This document shows, piece by piece, positions 16,317-24,033 of a stretch of DNA of 64,000 nucleotides. Numbering within the stretch: position 1 is the stretch's first letter; every line of letters begins with the position of its first letter. The stretch lies in contig NZ_JACJSA010000019.1 in the NCBI RefSeq assembly GCF_014697545.1, positions 106,179 through 170,178 on the forward strand, given 5' to 3'. The position numbers were made by a program, and so were the translations under genes. The DNA is from Oscillatoria sp. FACHB-1407. Its GTDB lineage: Bacteria > Cyanobacteriota > Cyanobacteriia > Elainellales > Elainellaceae. The notes under the pieces are model-generated. The model worked only from the letters and a program-made list of their open reading frames with translations, had not been told where the DNA came from and made no database searches.

Positions 16317-17201
16317 TTAGTCATTCTTATCGGTTGGTAGATTCCGTGGGTACGGAGATGAAACAATAAAACCCTTATCTCTCCACTTACTTAAAACATA
16401 ATCAAGGAAATCTGGCACAGGTTCAGAACCACAAAATGGTGCAAGTTCCTGTCCTGCTTTCGTTAGTAGAACCTTTCCCGTTTCTAACTCATTATCTTGT
16501 TCACCAGGAAATTCAATATTTATTGGCGTTCCATAGTAGAAGATACAAATATGCTTTGGAATTCTCAGTCGCCTGTATCCACTAAGAGAAGCGAAACTAA
16601 TTAAACCAATGTCATCCAAATGTTCTAGGGTATTGAAGTTGATGCCACGATCTACATAAATTGAGGCTTGGTCGTCATAGATCAATGGAACTACGTTACC
16701 AATCAACCACCCAAATCCGCATAAAGTGTTAAAGAGCGATGCATCTGTTTTATCAAGTGAACCCAAAAGGTCAATCGTACGCTTTGAGTAACTACCAGGA
16801 GAATTTGCTTCTCCAGCTAACAGCTTTGCCCACAACGCTTGCATCTGTTCGTCTGATATAAGACGACACTTATCAAAGAAATTTGTGATCCAATCATCCT
16901 CAACATTATTAGGGCATGCATCCTCTTTAAGGTAAGGCAGAGCTTTAGAGGTTATAGCTTCAATGTTGTCTTGCTTTTTTGCTTCTTCAAAGATGAATCT
17001 ATGCAAAGCTCGCTGTTGCAATTCAGTTATCTCAATTTGAGCAAGAGCTTTTATTTTTTCAGCATCAGCCTCTGCACGCGCAACTTGCCTTATCTGATAG
17101 GGTTTGAAATATCCCCCAATTGCATCTGATATTTTTTCAATTAAAACAACCGCAGGTTTCGAAATATCTCCAAGATTAATGATGGAGTTACCGTTGCTCA
17201 T
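16317..17201 (-). CDS. DUF2806 protein, integron cassette cargo
   Basis: 294 residues. Recognisable DUF2806 core: RFIFEEAKKQDNIEAITSKA, then DDWITNFFDKCRLISDEQMQ, LWAKLLAGEANSPGSYSKRT and LDKTDASLFNTLCGFGWLIG. A helical N-terminal part (IEKISDAIGGYFKPYQIRQV, then a long Ala/Glu/Lys helix) precedes it and an alpha/beta C-terminal part follows. No enzyme motif is evident. The family is scattered in bacteria and its function is unknown. The gene has no GCGATCGC octamers, is A/T-rich beside its surroundings, lies between the candidate attI and attC site 1, and is intact. Defence or stress cargo is a reasonable guess only, based on what integron cassettes often carry. ATG start without a clear Shine-Dalgarno. 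Confidence 0.75.
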   Translation of the reverse strand: MSNGNSIINLGDISKPAVVLIEKISDAIGGYFKPYQIRQVARAEADAEKIKALAQIEITELQQRALHRFIFEEAKKQDNIEAITSKALPYLKEDACPNNVEDDWITNFFDKCRLISDEQMQALWAKLLAGEANSPGSYSKRTIDLLGSLDKTDASLFNTLCGFGWLIGNVVPLIYDDQASIYVDRGINFNTLEHLDDIGLISFASLSGYRRLRIPKHICIFYYGTPINIEFPGEQDNELETGKVLLTKAGQELAPFCGSEPVPDFLDYVLSKWRDKGFIVSSPYPRNLPTDKND

Positions 17202-17348
17202 AATTTCTGTAGTTCAAATTTTCGGTTGATAGTACTTTTTCTCAGTACAAATATAGCAATTTCAACCGGGGGTGACAGATAAGCTGAGTGATATTCATTG
17301 CTCCCGATGGGCAGCTTCAAGGTCAGGTGCCAACTCAGCAGCAAAAAT

Positions 17349-17547
17349 AGCTAACTATGTATTCACCGTCAGATCCGGTATCTAATACCCAGAACTAACG
17401 GTATTAGACGACAAATATGTCAGTTAATACACCTGTAGTTGGGTATTATCCGTCAAATCTGTCGTCTAACACCCTAAAATTAAGGATTCATACGGCTTCT
17501 GTTGCTATTGATGAACAGCTAGGGTGAATCTTTATTGCATCTCCCTC
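17349..17547 (-). promoter_or_regulatory. Candidate attI / integrase promoter region
   Basis: The spacer between the DUF2806 gene and intI. On the minus strand GTTAGCT (17355-17349) fits the GTTRRRY core and could be the attI-cassette junction. Further towards intI there is a perfect 9-bp inverted repeat (TCTAATACC 17381-17389, GGTATTAGA 17400-17408). There is also a pair of diverged direct repeats about 85 bp apart, each with the order TTAGAYR..GAYTTGACGG-like word then AATAC (around 17440-17488 and 17360-17395). Such repeats fit accessory integrase-binding sites or a regulator site. Boundaries are inferred. Confidence 0.45.
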
Positions 17548-18516
17548 ATGGATACACCCCAGCCACCTCGATTATTGGATCAGGTACGTCATGCGATTCG
17601 TCTTAAGCACTACAGCCTCAAAACAGAGAAGTCTTATCTCCACTACATCCGGGATTACATCTTGTTTCATAACAAGAGGCATCCCAAAGAAATGGGCGCA
17701 GAGGAAATTCGCACTTACCTTACCCATCTGGCAGTCCAACAAAACGTAGCGGCTTCAACGCAAAATGTAGCACTAAGTGCTTTGTTGTTTCTTTATCGCC
17801 ATGTTTTGAATATTGAGCTTCCCTACATTGATGGCATTGAACGGGCAAAAACGCCTGAGAGAGTGCCAGTCGTGTTCACACGCTCTGAGGTAAAAGCCAT
17901 TTTGTCGTATCTCGATGGTATTCATCACTTGGTCGCTAGCCTGTTGTATGGTTCGGGCTTGCGCCTTAACGAGGGATTGCAATTACGGGTAAAAGATATT
18001 GATTTTGAGTATCAGCAACTCGTGGTACGAGATGGCAAAGGGGAAAAGGATCGGGTCACAATGTTGCCGAAGGCATTGGTAGCACCGTTGAAACAGCAAC
18101 TAGAGAAAACAAAGCAACTGCATCAACAAGACCTGACTTTGGGATATGGAGCGGTGTATCTGCCCTATGCATTGGAGCGGAAATATCCCAATGCGAATCG
18201 AGACTGGGGATGGCAGTACGTATTGCCGTCTTGGAGACGATCGCTCGATCCGCGTACCAAGGTGGTGCGGAGACATCATCTTTACGAGCGATCGCTGCAA
18301 CGGGCAGTTAAGCAAGCGATTCGACAGGCTGGAATGACGAAACATGGAGGCTGTCATACCTTTCGTCATAGCTTTGCAACACATCTGCTGGAAGACGGTT
18401 ACGATATTCGTACCGTGCAAGAGTTATTGGGGCACAAGGACGTTAAGACAACAATGATTTATACTCACGTTCTCAATCGAGGTGAACGTGGGGTGCGGAG
18501 TCCTTTAGATGGGTAA
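17548..18516 (+). CDS. intI: Integron integrase (IntI-type tyrosine recombinase)
   Basis: 322 residues starting [20 protein letters not shown]. The N-terminal SAM-like DNA-binding domain ([20 protein letters not shown]) is followed by the catalytic domain: Arg in [19 protein letters not shown] (about 139), Lys in GKGEKDR, HxxR in [17 protein letters not shown], His in [12 protein letters not shown] and Tyr in [20 protein letters not shown]. Between boxes I and II lies the extra segment unique to integron integrases ([20 protein letters not shown] followed by a VLPS motif). That segment separates it from XerC/D. ATG at 17548 matches the family N-terminus; a GTG at 17524 is also in frame. It appears intact and contains GCGATCGC words like the host genome, suggesting long residence. 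Confidence 0.92.
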   Translation: MDTPQPPRLLDQVRHAIRLKHYSLKTEKSYLHYIRDYILFHNKRHPKEMGAEEIRTYLTHLAVQQNVAASTQNVALSALLFLYRHVLNIELPYIDGIERAKTPERVPVVFTRSEVKAILSYLDGIHHLVASLLYGSGLRLNEGLQLRVKDIDFEYQQLVVRDGKGEKDRVTMLPKALVAPLKQQLEKTKQLHQQDLTLGYGAVYLPYALERKYPNANRDWGWQYVLPSWRRSLDPRTKVVRRHHLYERSLQRAVKQAIRQAGMTKHGGCHTFRHSFATHLLEDGYDIRTVQELLGHKDVKTTMIYTHVLNRGERGVRSPLDG

Positions 18517-18725
18517 AGTTCTCTCTTTCCCTCCTACCCTTTACTCTACACATTTCATCGTGCTGCTTTGCAGATATCGCAAGGGTCGCCCCTAACAATT
18601 CTCTTAGTACGCTTGTCTACAATCGACCTTTCGATTATTCTATGAAACACTGGATTTCCAGTAGACAGGCTTAAGGTGAGGATAACGCTGATTAGGAGTG
18701 TTGCGAGCACTCGCTAACCAGCTAA

Positions 18726-18755
18726 CCTAACTCCTGGGACTAGCAGGAGGTTAGG
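18726..18755. terminator. Hairpin downstream of intI
   Basis: CCTAAC-TCCTG (18726-18736), 7-nt loop, CAGGA-G-GTTAGG (18744-18755): 11 paired bases with one bulged G. There is no T-run, so termination is uncertain. The ends CCTAAC and GTTAGG(C) recall attC R boxes, but 30 bp is too short for an attC. A second small hairpin GCGAG-CA-CTCGC lies just upstream at 18703-18714. The rest of the 350-bp spacer (18517-18867) shows nothing else. Confidence 0.35.
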
Positions 18756-18867
18756 CTGTGTTGATTTTAGGATCAATCGCCTTACTGAAGCAAAACAAGT
18801 GGTTAGGAAACCACGCCTTAAGCTTTTCTTCTCTACAGTTCATCTCCTTCAGTGAGGCACAAATACT

Positions 18868-19068
18868 ATGACTACAGAGTTCAACGAACGGCTGCCCGTT
18901 CCGCCTGCCGAAAAAGTGCAGATTTGGATTATCGGAACGCGAGAGCAGGTGAAACACACGATTAACGAGTTTTATGTCAAACAACTGGTGAGCGATCGCG
19001 TTCACTTTATGCCGATTGTGCCTGCTCCGTTTGCCCAAGGCAAGTTTATGACGGTGTTAGAGCGATAG
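18868..19068 (+). CDS. Small conserved cyanobacterial protein of unknown function
   Basis: 66 residues: starts MTTEFNERLPVPPAEKVQIW, has a central beta-alpha unit IIGTREQVKHTINEFYVKQL and ends PFAQGKFMTVLER. I recognise it as a conserved cyanobacterial orphan, without known function; no membrane or signal segment. It is followed after 12 bp by a 35-nt palindrome that may act as terminator. Confidence 0.65.
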   Translation: MTTEFNERLPVPPAEKVQIWIIGTREQVKHTINEFYVKQLVSDRVHFMPIVPAPFAQGKFMTVLER

Positions 19069-19080
19069 ATGAGTGTGCTT

Positions 19081-19115
19081 AGATCTGCAACTTTTTCCGA
19101 AAAAGTTGCAGATCT
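19081..19115. terminator. Long near-perfect palindrome, possible bidirectional terminator
   Basis: Arms of 16 bp (AGATCTGCAACTTTTT and its complement AAAAAGTTGCAGATCT) around a 3-nt CCG centre; with C-G pairing only one base is left unpaired. It lies between the 66-residue gene and the 3' end of the haemagglutinin gene. It could be a factor-independent terminator or a mobile palindrome. Confidence 0.5.
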
Positions 19116-19188
19116 GGAGCGTGTGTTTGGGTGATGCGAAGCAGTTTCCCCTTGGGGGTTAATCGTGCATACTCTCAGCACTCAAAAC

Positions 19189-22100
19189 TCAGCATATCGA
19201 GTTTTGCCAAGCGCGATGTGAGATCTCTGATGCTTGCGTGGTTAGCATCACGTCTCCATTGGAGGCGATCGCCCATCCTTGCGCTTCGACAATCGGGGTG
19301 TAGGGGGTATGGGTGGAATGGTTCTCTCCACCTTCCGCTGTGCTGCTCTCGCTGACCCACTCGACTAACACGTCTTCACTATCCAGGGTGTCATTGGGAT
19401 TGCTGGGCAATCCACCCCGTCCCGTAATTAGAAAGCTATCTGCATTGTTGTTTGCGATCGCACTTGCACTGCATCCCCGGCTAATTTGAGTTGAGGCATC
19501 CGCGAGATTGGTTGGGAGTTCGGTTAAACCTCGACTCGGATCAATGTCAGGGGTGTTGATCGCAACAGTTCCAGCGACACCAACACGAGAACTGGCAGTG
19601 ATGTCATTATCGAGCGTGAGGCGATCGCGAAACTCAATACCAAAAAGTCGCTGAGTTGTGATGTTGATATTGCCGCCATTGCCGCGATCGGCGTTGGCGA
19701 TGATGTCGCTTCCTGGCGCATCTCCAGGCGTAGCAACGATGAACCCTTCAGGAGCGGCAAGGGTGATGTTGCCACCGTTTGCAGTTCCATTAGCTTCAGC
19801 GGAGATCAGGCTGCGATCGCTCATCACCAATAACCCAACTTCTTGCATTGCAATATTGGCGGCGGCTCCATTTCCACTACGTCCAGTTTCAGCCGTGAGT
19901 CTACCCCGATTTAAGCGAACCGTGTTAGCTGCAATGGTCAAATTTCCGGCCTGTCCATTAGGACTGCTAACTGTCACCTGTGCGTCATCTTGAACAGTGA
20001 GTTGTCGAGTTCTAATGAATACGTCTCCACCCCGACCCCTGGCATTGCTACCTGTTCCCGCACTGATCGAAGACCGACCATTGATAGAACTTCCTACAAC
20101 GTCAACCGTTTCGTTGGCGCGGATGGCTAACGCTCCGGCATCACCTGCCCCAAAGGTACTCACTGCAACGATACCACCATCGCGAACGGTGAGACGACCT
20201 GTGGCGATCGCCACATCTCCACCATTGCCACTGGCATCTCTACCAACCTCAGCCGCGATACTGCTGGGAAATTGACCATTAGCGGATGTGCCCGCCACGT
20301 CTACAACATCCGCTGTGATGTCTAGCTCACCTGCGTTGCCCGTACCAAAGGTGCCAACGGTGATTAGTCCGCCATTGCGAACCCTGAGGCGGCCAGTGGC
20401 GATCGCTAAGCTTCCTCCTGCCCCGGTTCCACGGTCAGTACCCACCTCAATCGCACTCCGAAATGAACTGTCTTCAGACGTACCTGTAACTTCTGTCAGA
20501 TCAGAGATAGTGAGATTAATCGTTCCACCTTGACCTGAAGCAAGGGTTTGAGCCGAAATTCTGCCACCTGCTCGAAGGCTAAGCCGGTCTGTATTCATCG
20601 TCAGAACCCCTGCCTCTCCGCTACCACTGGTATCTACTAACAAACTACTGGGTAAACGTGTTTGCGGAGAAAACCCAATAATCTCTACTCCATTAGTGGC
20701 ATTAATGATCATCTGCCCACCCTGCCCCGTACCAAACGTCCGCGCAAGGACTAATCCTCCATCTCGCACTCTCAAACGTCCTGTGTTGACAAATATATCT
20801 CCAGCATCACCACTGCCGCTGGCAAAGGTGCTGAGATTACTGGGAAGATAACCACTCGATGAAATTCCAATGGCTTCAATCACGCCTGCAATGTCTATTT
20901 GCTCAGAAGCGTTCACTGTAATCGTTCCACCTCGACCTGCACGAAAGGTAGAGGCTCCCACCTGTGCCCCATTGCGAATCAACAGTCGTCGAGTCTCAAT
21001 GCTCAAATTCCCTGCATCCCCTGCACCAATGCTGTCAGTGCCAATTCGACTGAAAAAACTGGTCGGTTGGTCAACCAATTCAGGAGCCACTTCAACTCTG
21101 TTGCCTGTCACCTCCACTAAATCGCTGGCTCGAATGGTTAAATCTCCACCTCGATTGACAGACGCAGTTTGAGTAACGATTTGTCCGCCAGACAACACCC
21201 TCAACTGACCCGTAGTGATATCAATATTGCCTGAGCTGCCTGTGTCAAGAGCACTTGCCCCAACAAGCGACAGATTTTGCACCGTGAGGCGGTTAGATTC
21301 AATGGCAATGTTGCCTCCTCTGCCGTCCCTGAGAGATATGACAGACAGATCACTGTTATTAAGATCAACATCTCCCGTCGCTCTAACCACAATTGAACCC
21401 GATCGCGCCCCTATCCCTCCAGCTAACCCTGAAGTTGAGAGAATGTTATAGTCCTGCGCGGTTAAATCACCTGTTTCAAGCACAATTCGACCTGCCTGCC
21501 CAGACGAGCCACTGGTAAAGGCTCCAATTCTTGATCCACGCAGGGGCAAATTACGCGGATCAACCAAGGTAATCGAGTCTGCTGCGCGAATCGTGATGTC
21601 TCCTGCATCTGCACCTGAGCCATAACTGTCGAGATTGCTAGAGCTAGCAAACAACCGTCTGGTTGTGATCGAAATATCTCCACCCCGACCCAAGTTAGAG
21701 AGGGCAGAAATTTCACTCAGGTTGAGTAGCCTCACTGCATCTGTCGCCTGAATGGTCACAGTTCCCGCATTCTTAGGATCGGGGGATGCTTCAGTCGCAT
21801 TGGGAAAGGCATCTGCACTGACAAACGAGCGGTCTGCAATGAACAATGACCCTGTGGCGATCGCAATATTTCCTCCGTTTCCTTGAGATCCAAAGACACT
21901 GGCAGCAATCAGAGAGTCACCCGTAACCGTGAGGGAGTTGGTATTAATGACGATGTCACCCACGTTGCCCTGAGCAAAGTCTAAAACAGAGGCACTGACA
22001 AATGAGCCGTTGCTGAGGGTAAGTGAATCAGCGGAGATGACGATATCGCCTCCATTTCCAGTCGCAAACTCAAGGACAGCATTGGAAATACCGCTGCCTT

Positions 22101-22998
22101 CCCCAATTCGGACAGCCCCTGTTGCCTCCAGGTAAATGTCACCTGCCTGACTACCGACACTGGTTTCAGCAATCCCTGCCCGAATTCTGCTGCCACCCAA
22201 CAGATCGAGATTTGCAGTTGCGATCGCGATATCCCCGGCTGTCTCTCCTCGCACACTGACCTCAGCCGCATTCGTCAATGCCATATCGGCTCGTGCTAGT
22301 GACGGAGGCAGACTTAAATCAAACCCATTTCCCAGAGCAACGGTTCCCGCTCCTCCGATCGCCCCCAACTCAATGCGTCCTCCAGGGGCAACCAGGCGAC
22401 CCCCATCTATTTGAATAGTGCCACCTGCCAGGGTCAAGCGTTGCCCTGGATCAACTGCAAGCGTTGCCTGACTGCGAATTGCTCCGGGTTGAGTGCCATA
22501 TTGCAACCCAACGGGCACATTAATTGCTAATAGCGGTGGGGCTTGTGGGTTCACCGCACTAAATTCACTACCATCTGTAAAGATGAAACGGTCTGCGGTG
22601 CTCGCCAGAAACGAACCTCGCACATCCAGTCGGGCATTGGGTCCAAAAACAATGCCGTTGGGGTTGAGCAGAAACAGATTAGCCGTCCCATCCACCCCCA
22701 GCGTTCCCCGGATATTGGATACGTTGTTTCCCGTCACCCGACTGAGTATGTTGGCAATCCCAACCGGATTGGCAAAGCGAACTTGTTGCCCTTCGTTGAC
22801 ATTGAGGTCTTGAAAACTATGAAACAGATTTGATCCTCGTGTCGTGCCCCCCGTAATGGTGCAGACCGTTCCACAGATGCCTGTATTTGTGGGTGTCGTT
22901 CCGTCGGGAATGACTTGTGCCAGGGCAATTTTTGGTGTCAACCAACTCTGTAGCACAATACAACTTAAAAACCAGAGTGAGGCAGGGTTTAACTTCAT
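19189..22998 (-). CDS. Two-partner-secretion exoprotein (filamentous haemagglutinin N-terminal domain)
   Basis: 1269 residues. A signal peptide ends near LTPKIALAQVIPDG (about residue 28). The TPS domain follows (about 28-155): RGSNLFHSFQDLNVNEGQQV, then VRGTLGVDG-like NIRGTLGVDGTANLFLLNPN and GIVFGPNARLDVRGSFLAST. The remainder is a long right-handed beta-helix made of imperfect repeats such as GNGGDIVISADSLTLSNGS and GGQIVTQTASVNRGGDLTIR, ending without a membrane anchor. TpsA proteins are exported by a TpsB outer-membrane partner, which is not in this window. It is the last gene of the minus-strand run with DUF928, CHAT/CHASE2, DUF1822 and the sigma-like protein, but 366 bp of spacer separates it, so it may have its own promoter. 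Confidence 0.88.
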   Translation of the reverse strand: MKLNPASLWFLSCIVLQSWLTPKIALAQVIPDGTTPTNTGICGTVCTITGGTTRGSNLFHSFQDLNVNEGQQVRFANPVGIANILSRVTGNNVSNIRGTLGVDGTANLFLLNPNGIVFGPNARLDVRGSFLASTADRFIFTDGSEFSAVNPQAPPLLAINVPVGLQYGTQPGAIRSQATLAVDPGQRLTLAGGTIQIDGGRLVAPGGRIELGAIGGAGTVALGNGFDLSLPPSLARADMALTNAAEVSVRGETAGDIAIATANLDLLGGSRIRAGIAETSVGSQAGDIYLEATGAVRIGEGSGISNAVLEFATGNGGDIVISADSLTLSNGSFVSASVLDFAQGNVGDIVINTNSLTVTGDSLIAASVFGSQGNGGNIAIATGSLFIADRSFVSADAFPNATEASPDPKNAGTVTIQATDAVRLLNLSEISALSNLGRGGDISITTRRLFASSSNLDSYGSGADAGDITIRAADSITLVDPRNLPLRGSRIGAFTSGSSGQAGRIVLETGDLTAQDYNILSTSGLAGGIGARSGSIVVRATGDVDLNNSDLSVISLRDGRGGNIAIESNRLTVQNLSLVGASALDTGSSGNIDITTGQLRVLSGGQIVTQTASVNRGGDLTIRASDLVEVTGNRVEVAPELVDQPTSFFSRIGTDSIGAGDAGNLSIETRRLLIRNGAQVGASTFRAGRGGTITVNASEQIDIAGVIEAIGISSSGYLPSNLSTFASGSGDAGDIFVNTGRLRVRDGGLVLARTFGTGQGGQMIINATNGVEIIGFSPQTRLPSSLLVDTSGSGEAGVLTMNTDRLSLRAGGRISAQTLASGQGGTINLTISDLTEVTGTSEDSSFRSAIEVGTDRGTGAGGSLAIATGRLRVRNGGLITVGTFGTGNAGELDITADVVDVAGTSANGQFPSSIAAEVGRDASGNGGDVAIATGRLTVRDGGIVAVSTFGAGDAGALAIRANETVDVVGSSINGRSSISAGTGSNARGRGGDVFIRTRQLTVQDDAQVTVSSPNGQAGNLTIAANTVRLNRGRLTAETGRSGNGAAANIAMQEVGLLVMSDRSLISAEANGTANGGNITLAAPEGFIVATPGDAPGSDIIANADRGNGGNINITTQRLFGIEFRDRLTLDNDITASSRVGVAGTVAINTPDIDPSRGLTELPTNLADASTQISRGCSASAIANNNADSFLITGRGGLPSNPNDTLDSEDVLVEWVSESSTAEGGENHSTHTPYTPIVEAQGWAIASNGDVMLTTQASEISHRAWQNSIC

Positions 22999-23221
22999 AG
23001 AATTGATTCGCCAAGTGCTTAACCCGAATTGCTGTTAATCGCGATCGCCCCTACAACGTTTGACTCTAAGCTGTACAGGTTTAGCATTGCCAAACCCCTC
23101 CACAAAAATTGCATTTTATTCAATCCAATCCTGAGTGAGGGAAATTGGGCGTTGCTAAATACAGATATGCTTCTCAAGCAGTACCGAAAGTTGGAGTAAG
23201 CAGGCTTACCATCAGTAACGT

Positions 23222-23364
23222 CAAACCTACTCACTCTTCACTCTTCCCTCTTCCCTCTTCCTTTTATCCTTCATCCTTCATCATTTATCCTTTCCTCTTC
23301 TCTTTTCCCTTTTATCCTTCATCCTTCATCCTTTATCCTTCATCATTTATCCTTTCCTCCATCC
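23222..23364. repeat. Heptad repeat tract, CCTTTAT/CCTTCAT type
   Basis: Pyrimidine-rich 7-mers (ATCCTTC, ATCATTT, ATCCTTT, CCTCTTC, TTCCCTC) in tandem with a 7-bp period. It directly abuts the stop codon of the DUF928 gene. Shorter stretches of the same family occur near 48030, 53395 and 53495. The 200 bp between here and the haemagglutinin start show no other element. Confidence 0.7.
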
Positions 23365-24033
23365 TCACTCTTCCGTACCGCACAGATAATTCGTCATCTG
23401 GGTCATGCCCTCAGTGATGTCAGGAGTCGGATTGCTAATCGATTGCAGAGCCTGAAACGCATCTGACCAGAGGCGTTGTTCCGCAAAGTAACGAGCCCGC
23501 GCCAGAGCGATCGCTTCAGTGGATTCTCCTGCTGCTTTGAGCCGATTTTCCAACGCTTGTAGATCACGAGCAATGCGATCGCGATCGGCTCCAGCCATGA
23601 CCTCAAAGGTATATTGCGGTCCCATACCCGATAAAGCTTCTAGCTCCCATTCGTAAACCTGTCCCGGAGTCAGGGGTGCGCCTGCGTAGGTGATGCTTTG
23701 CGTGTCGCTCGCAAAAGTTTGTTGCCACAGAGGCGTTTCGCTGTTGCGTAATCGCAGGGTAATTTGCCCGGTTTCGCCGCGCCAGGCAAAGGTGGGGCGA
23801 TCGCTCCAAATGACATCGGTTTCACCCAGTAAACCGGGACTAATGGCACACAGATCACCGCGTGATCCAAGCGGCGGTTCCTCCCGTTCCAGAATGGTGA
23901 TCACATCTTCAATTGACGGGGATTCTGTAGCACGAGGAGCTTCTTGAGCCGCGTCTTGAGCGACAGCGGAGGGGTGAAAACTGGCGATCGCCAGCACTAA
24001 CAATGGCAACGAGAATAAATTAAGGCGACGCAT
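23365..24033 (-). CDS. DUF928 secreted protein
   Basis: 222 residues with a signal peptide (LFSLPLLVLAIASFHPSAVA, cleavage near 25) and then DLCAISPGLLGETDVIWSDR and PTFAWRGETGQITLRLRN, typical of DUF928. A C-terminal helical part (RDLQALENRLKAAGESTEAI) recalls a TPR-like tail. The family is cyanobacterial and usually lies next to CHAT/CHASE2 genes, as here: its start overlaps the end of the CHAT/CHASE2 gene by 14 bp, so translational coupling is likely. It is predicted periplasmic, possibly binding the CHASE2 sensor or the outer-membrane exoprotein; that is inference. Confidence 0.8.
   Translation of the reverse strand: MRRLNLFSLPLLVLAIASFHPSAVAQDAAQEAPRATESPSIEDVITILEREEPPLGSRGDLCAISPGLLGETDVIWSDRPTFAWRGETGQITLRLRNSETPLWQQTFASDTQSITYAGAPLTPGQVYEWELEALSGMGPQYTFEVMAGADRDRIARDLQALENRLKAAGESTEAIALARARYFAEQRLWSDAFQALQSISNPTPDITEGMTQMTNYLCGTEE

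Larger units (their letters stand above)
15545..18516 (-). mobile_element. Sedentary chromosomal integron with decayed cassette array
   Basis: An IntI-type integrase (17548-18516, plus strand) faces away from a minus-strand array. Reading leftwards from a candidate attI: an intact DUF2806 gene with a following 85-bp attC hairpin, a ruined antitoxin/PIN-toxin pair with a following decayed attC, and then a third attC-like hairpin with almost no cassette body. Gene orientation, order gene-attC, attC lengths (77-85 bp) and divergent integrase all match integron organisation. The two most attI-distal units are decayed, as expected for an old array. The left limit is uncertain (DUF1810 may belong). 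Confidence 0.75.

Noticed and set aside
17524..17547. GTG at 17524 as the integrase start
   Set aside because: The family N-terminus matches from MDTPQPP at 17548, and the extra eight residues have no counterpart.
19524..22928. Many open frames opposite or overlapping the haemagglutinin gene
   Set aside because: They are shadows of its repetitive, G/C-rich coding sequence; none shows a recognisable domain.
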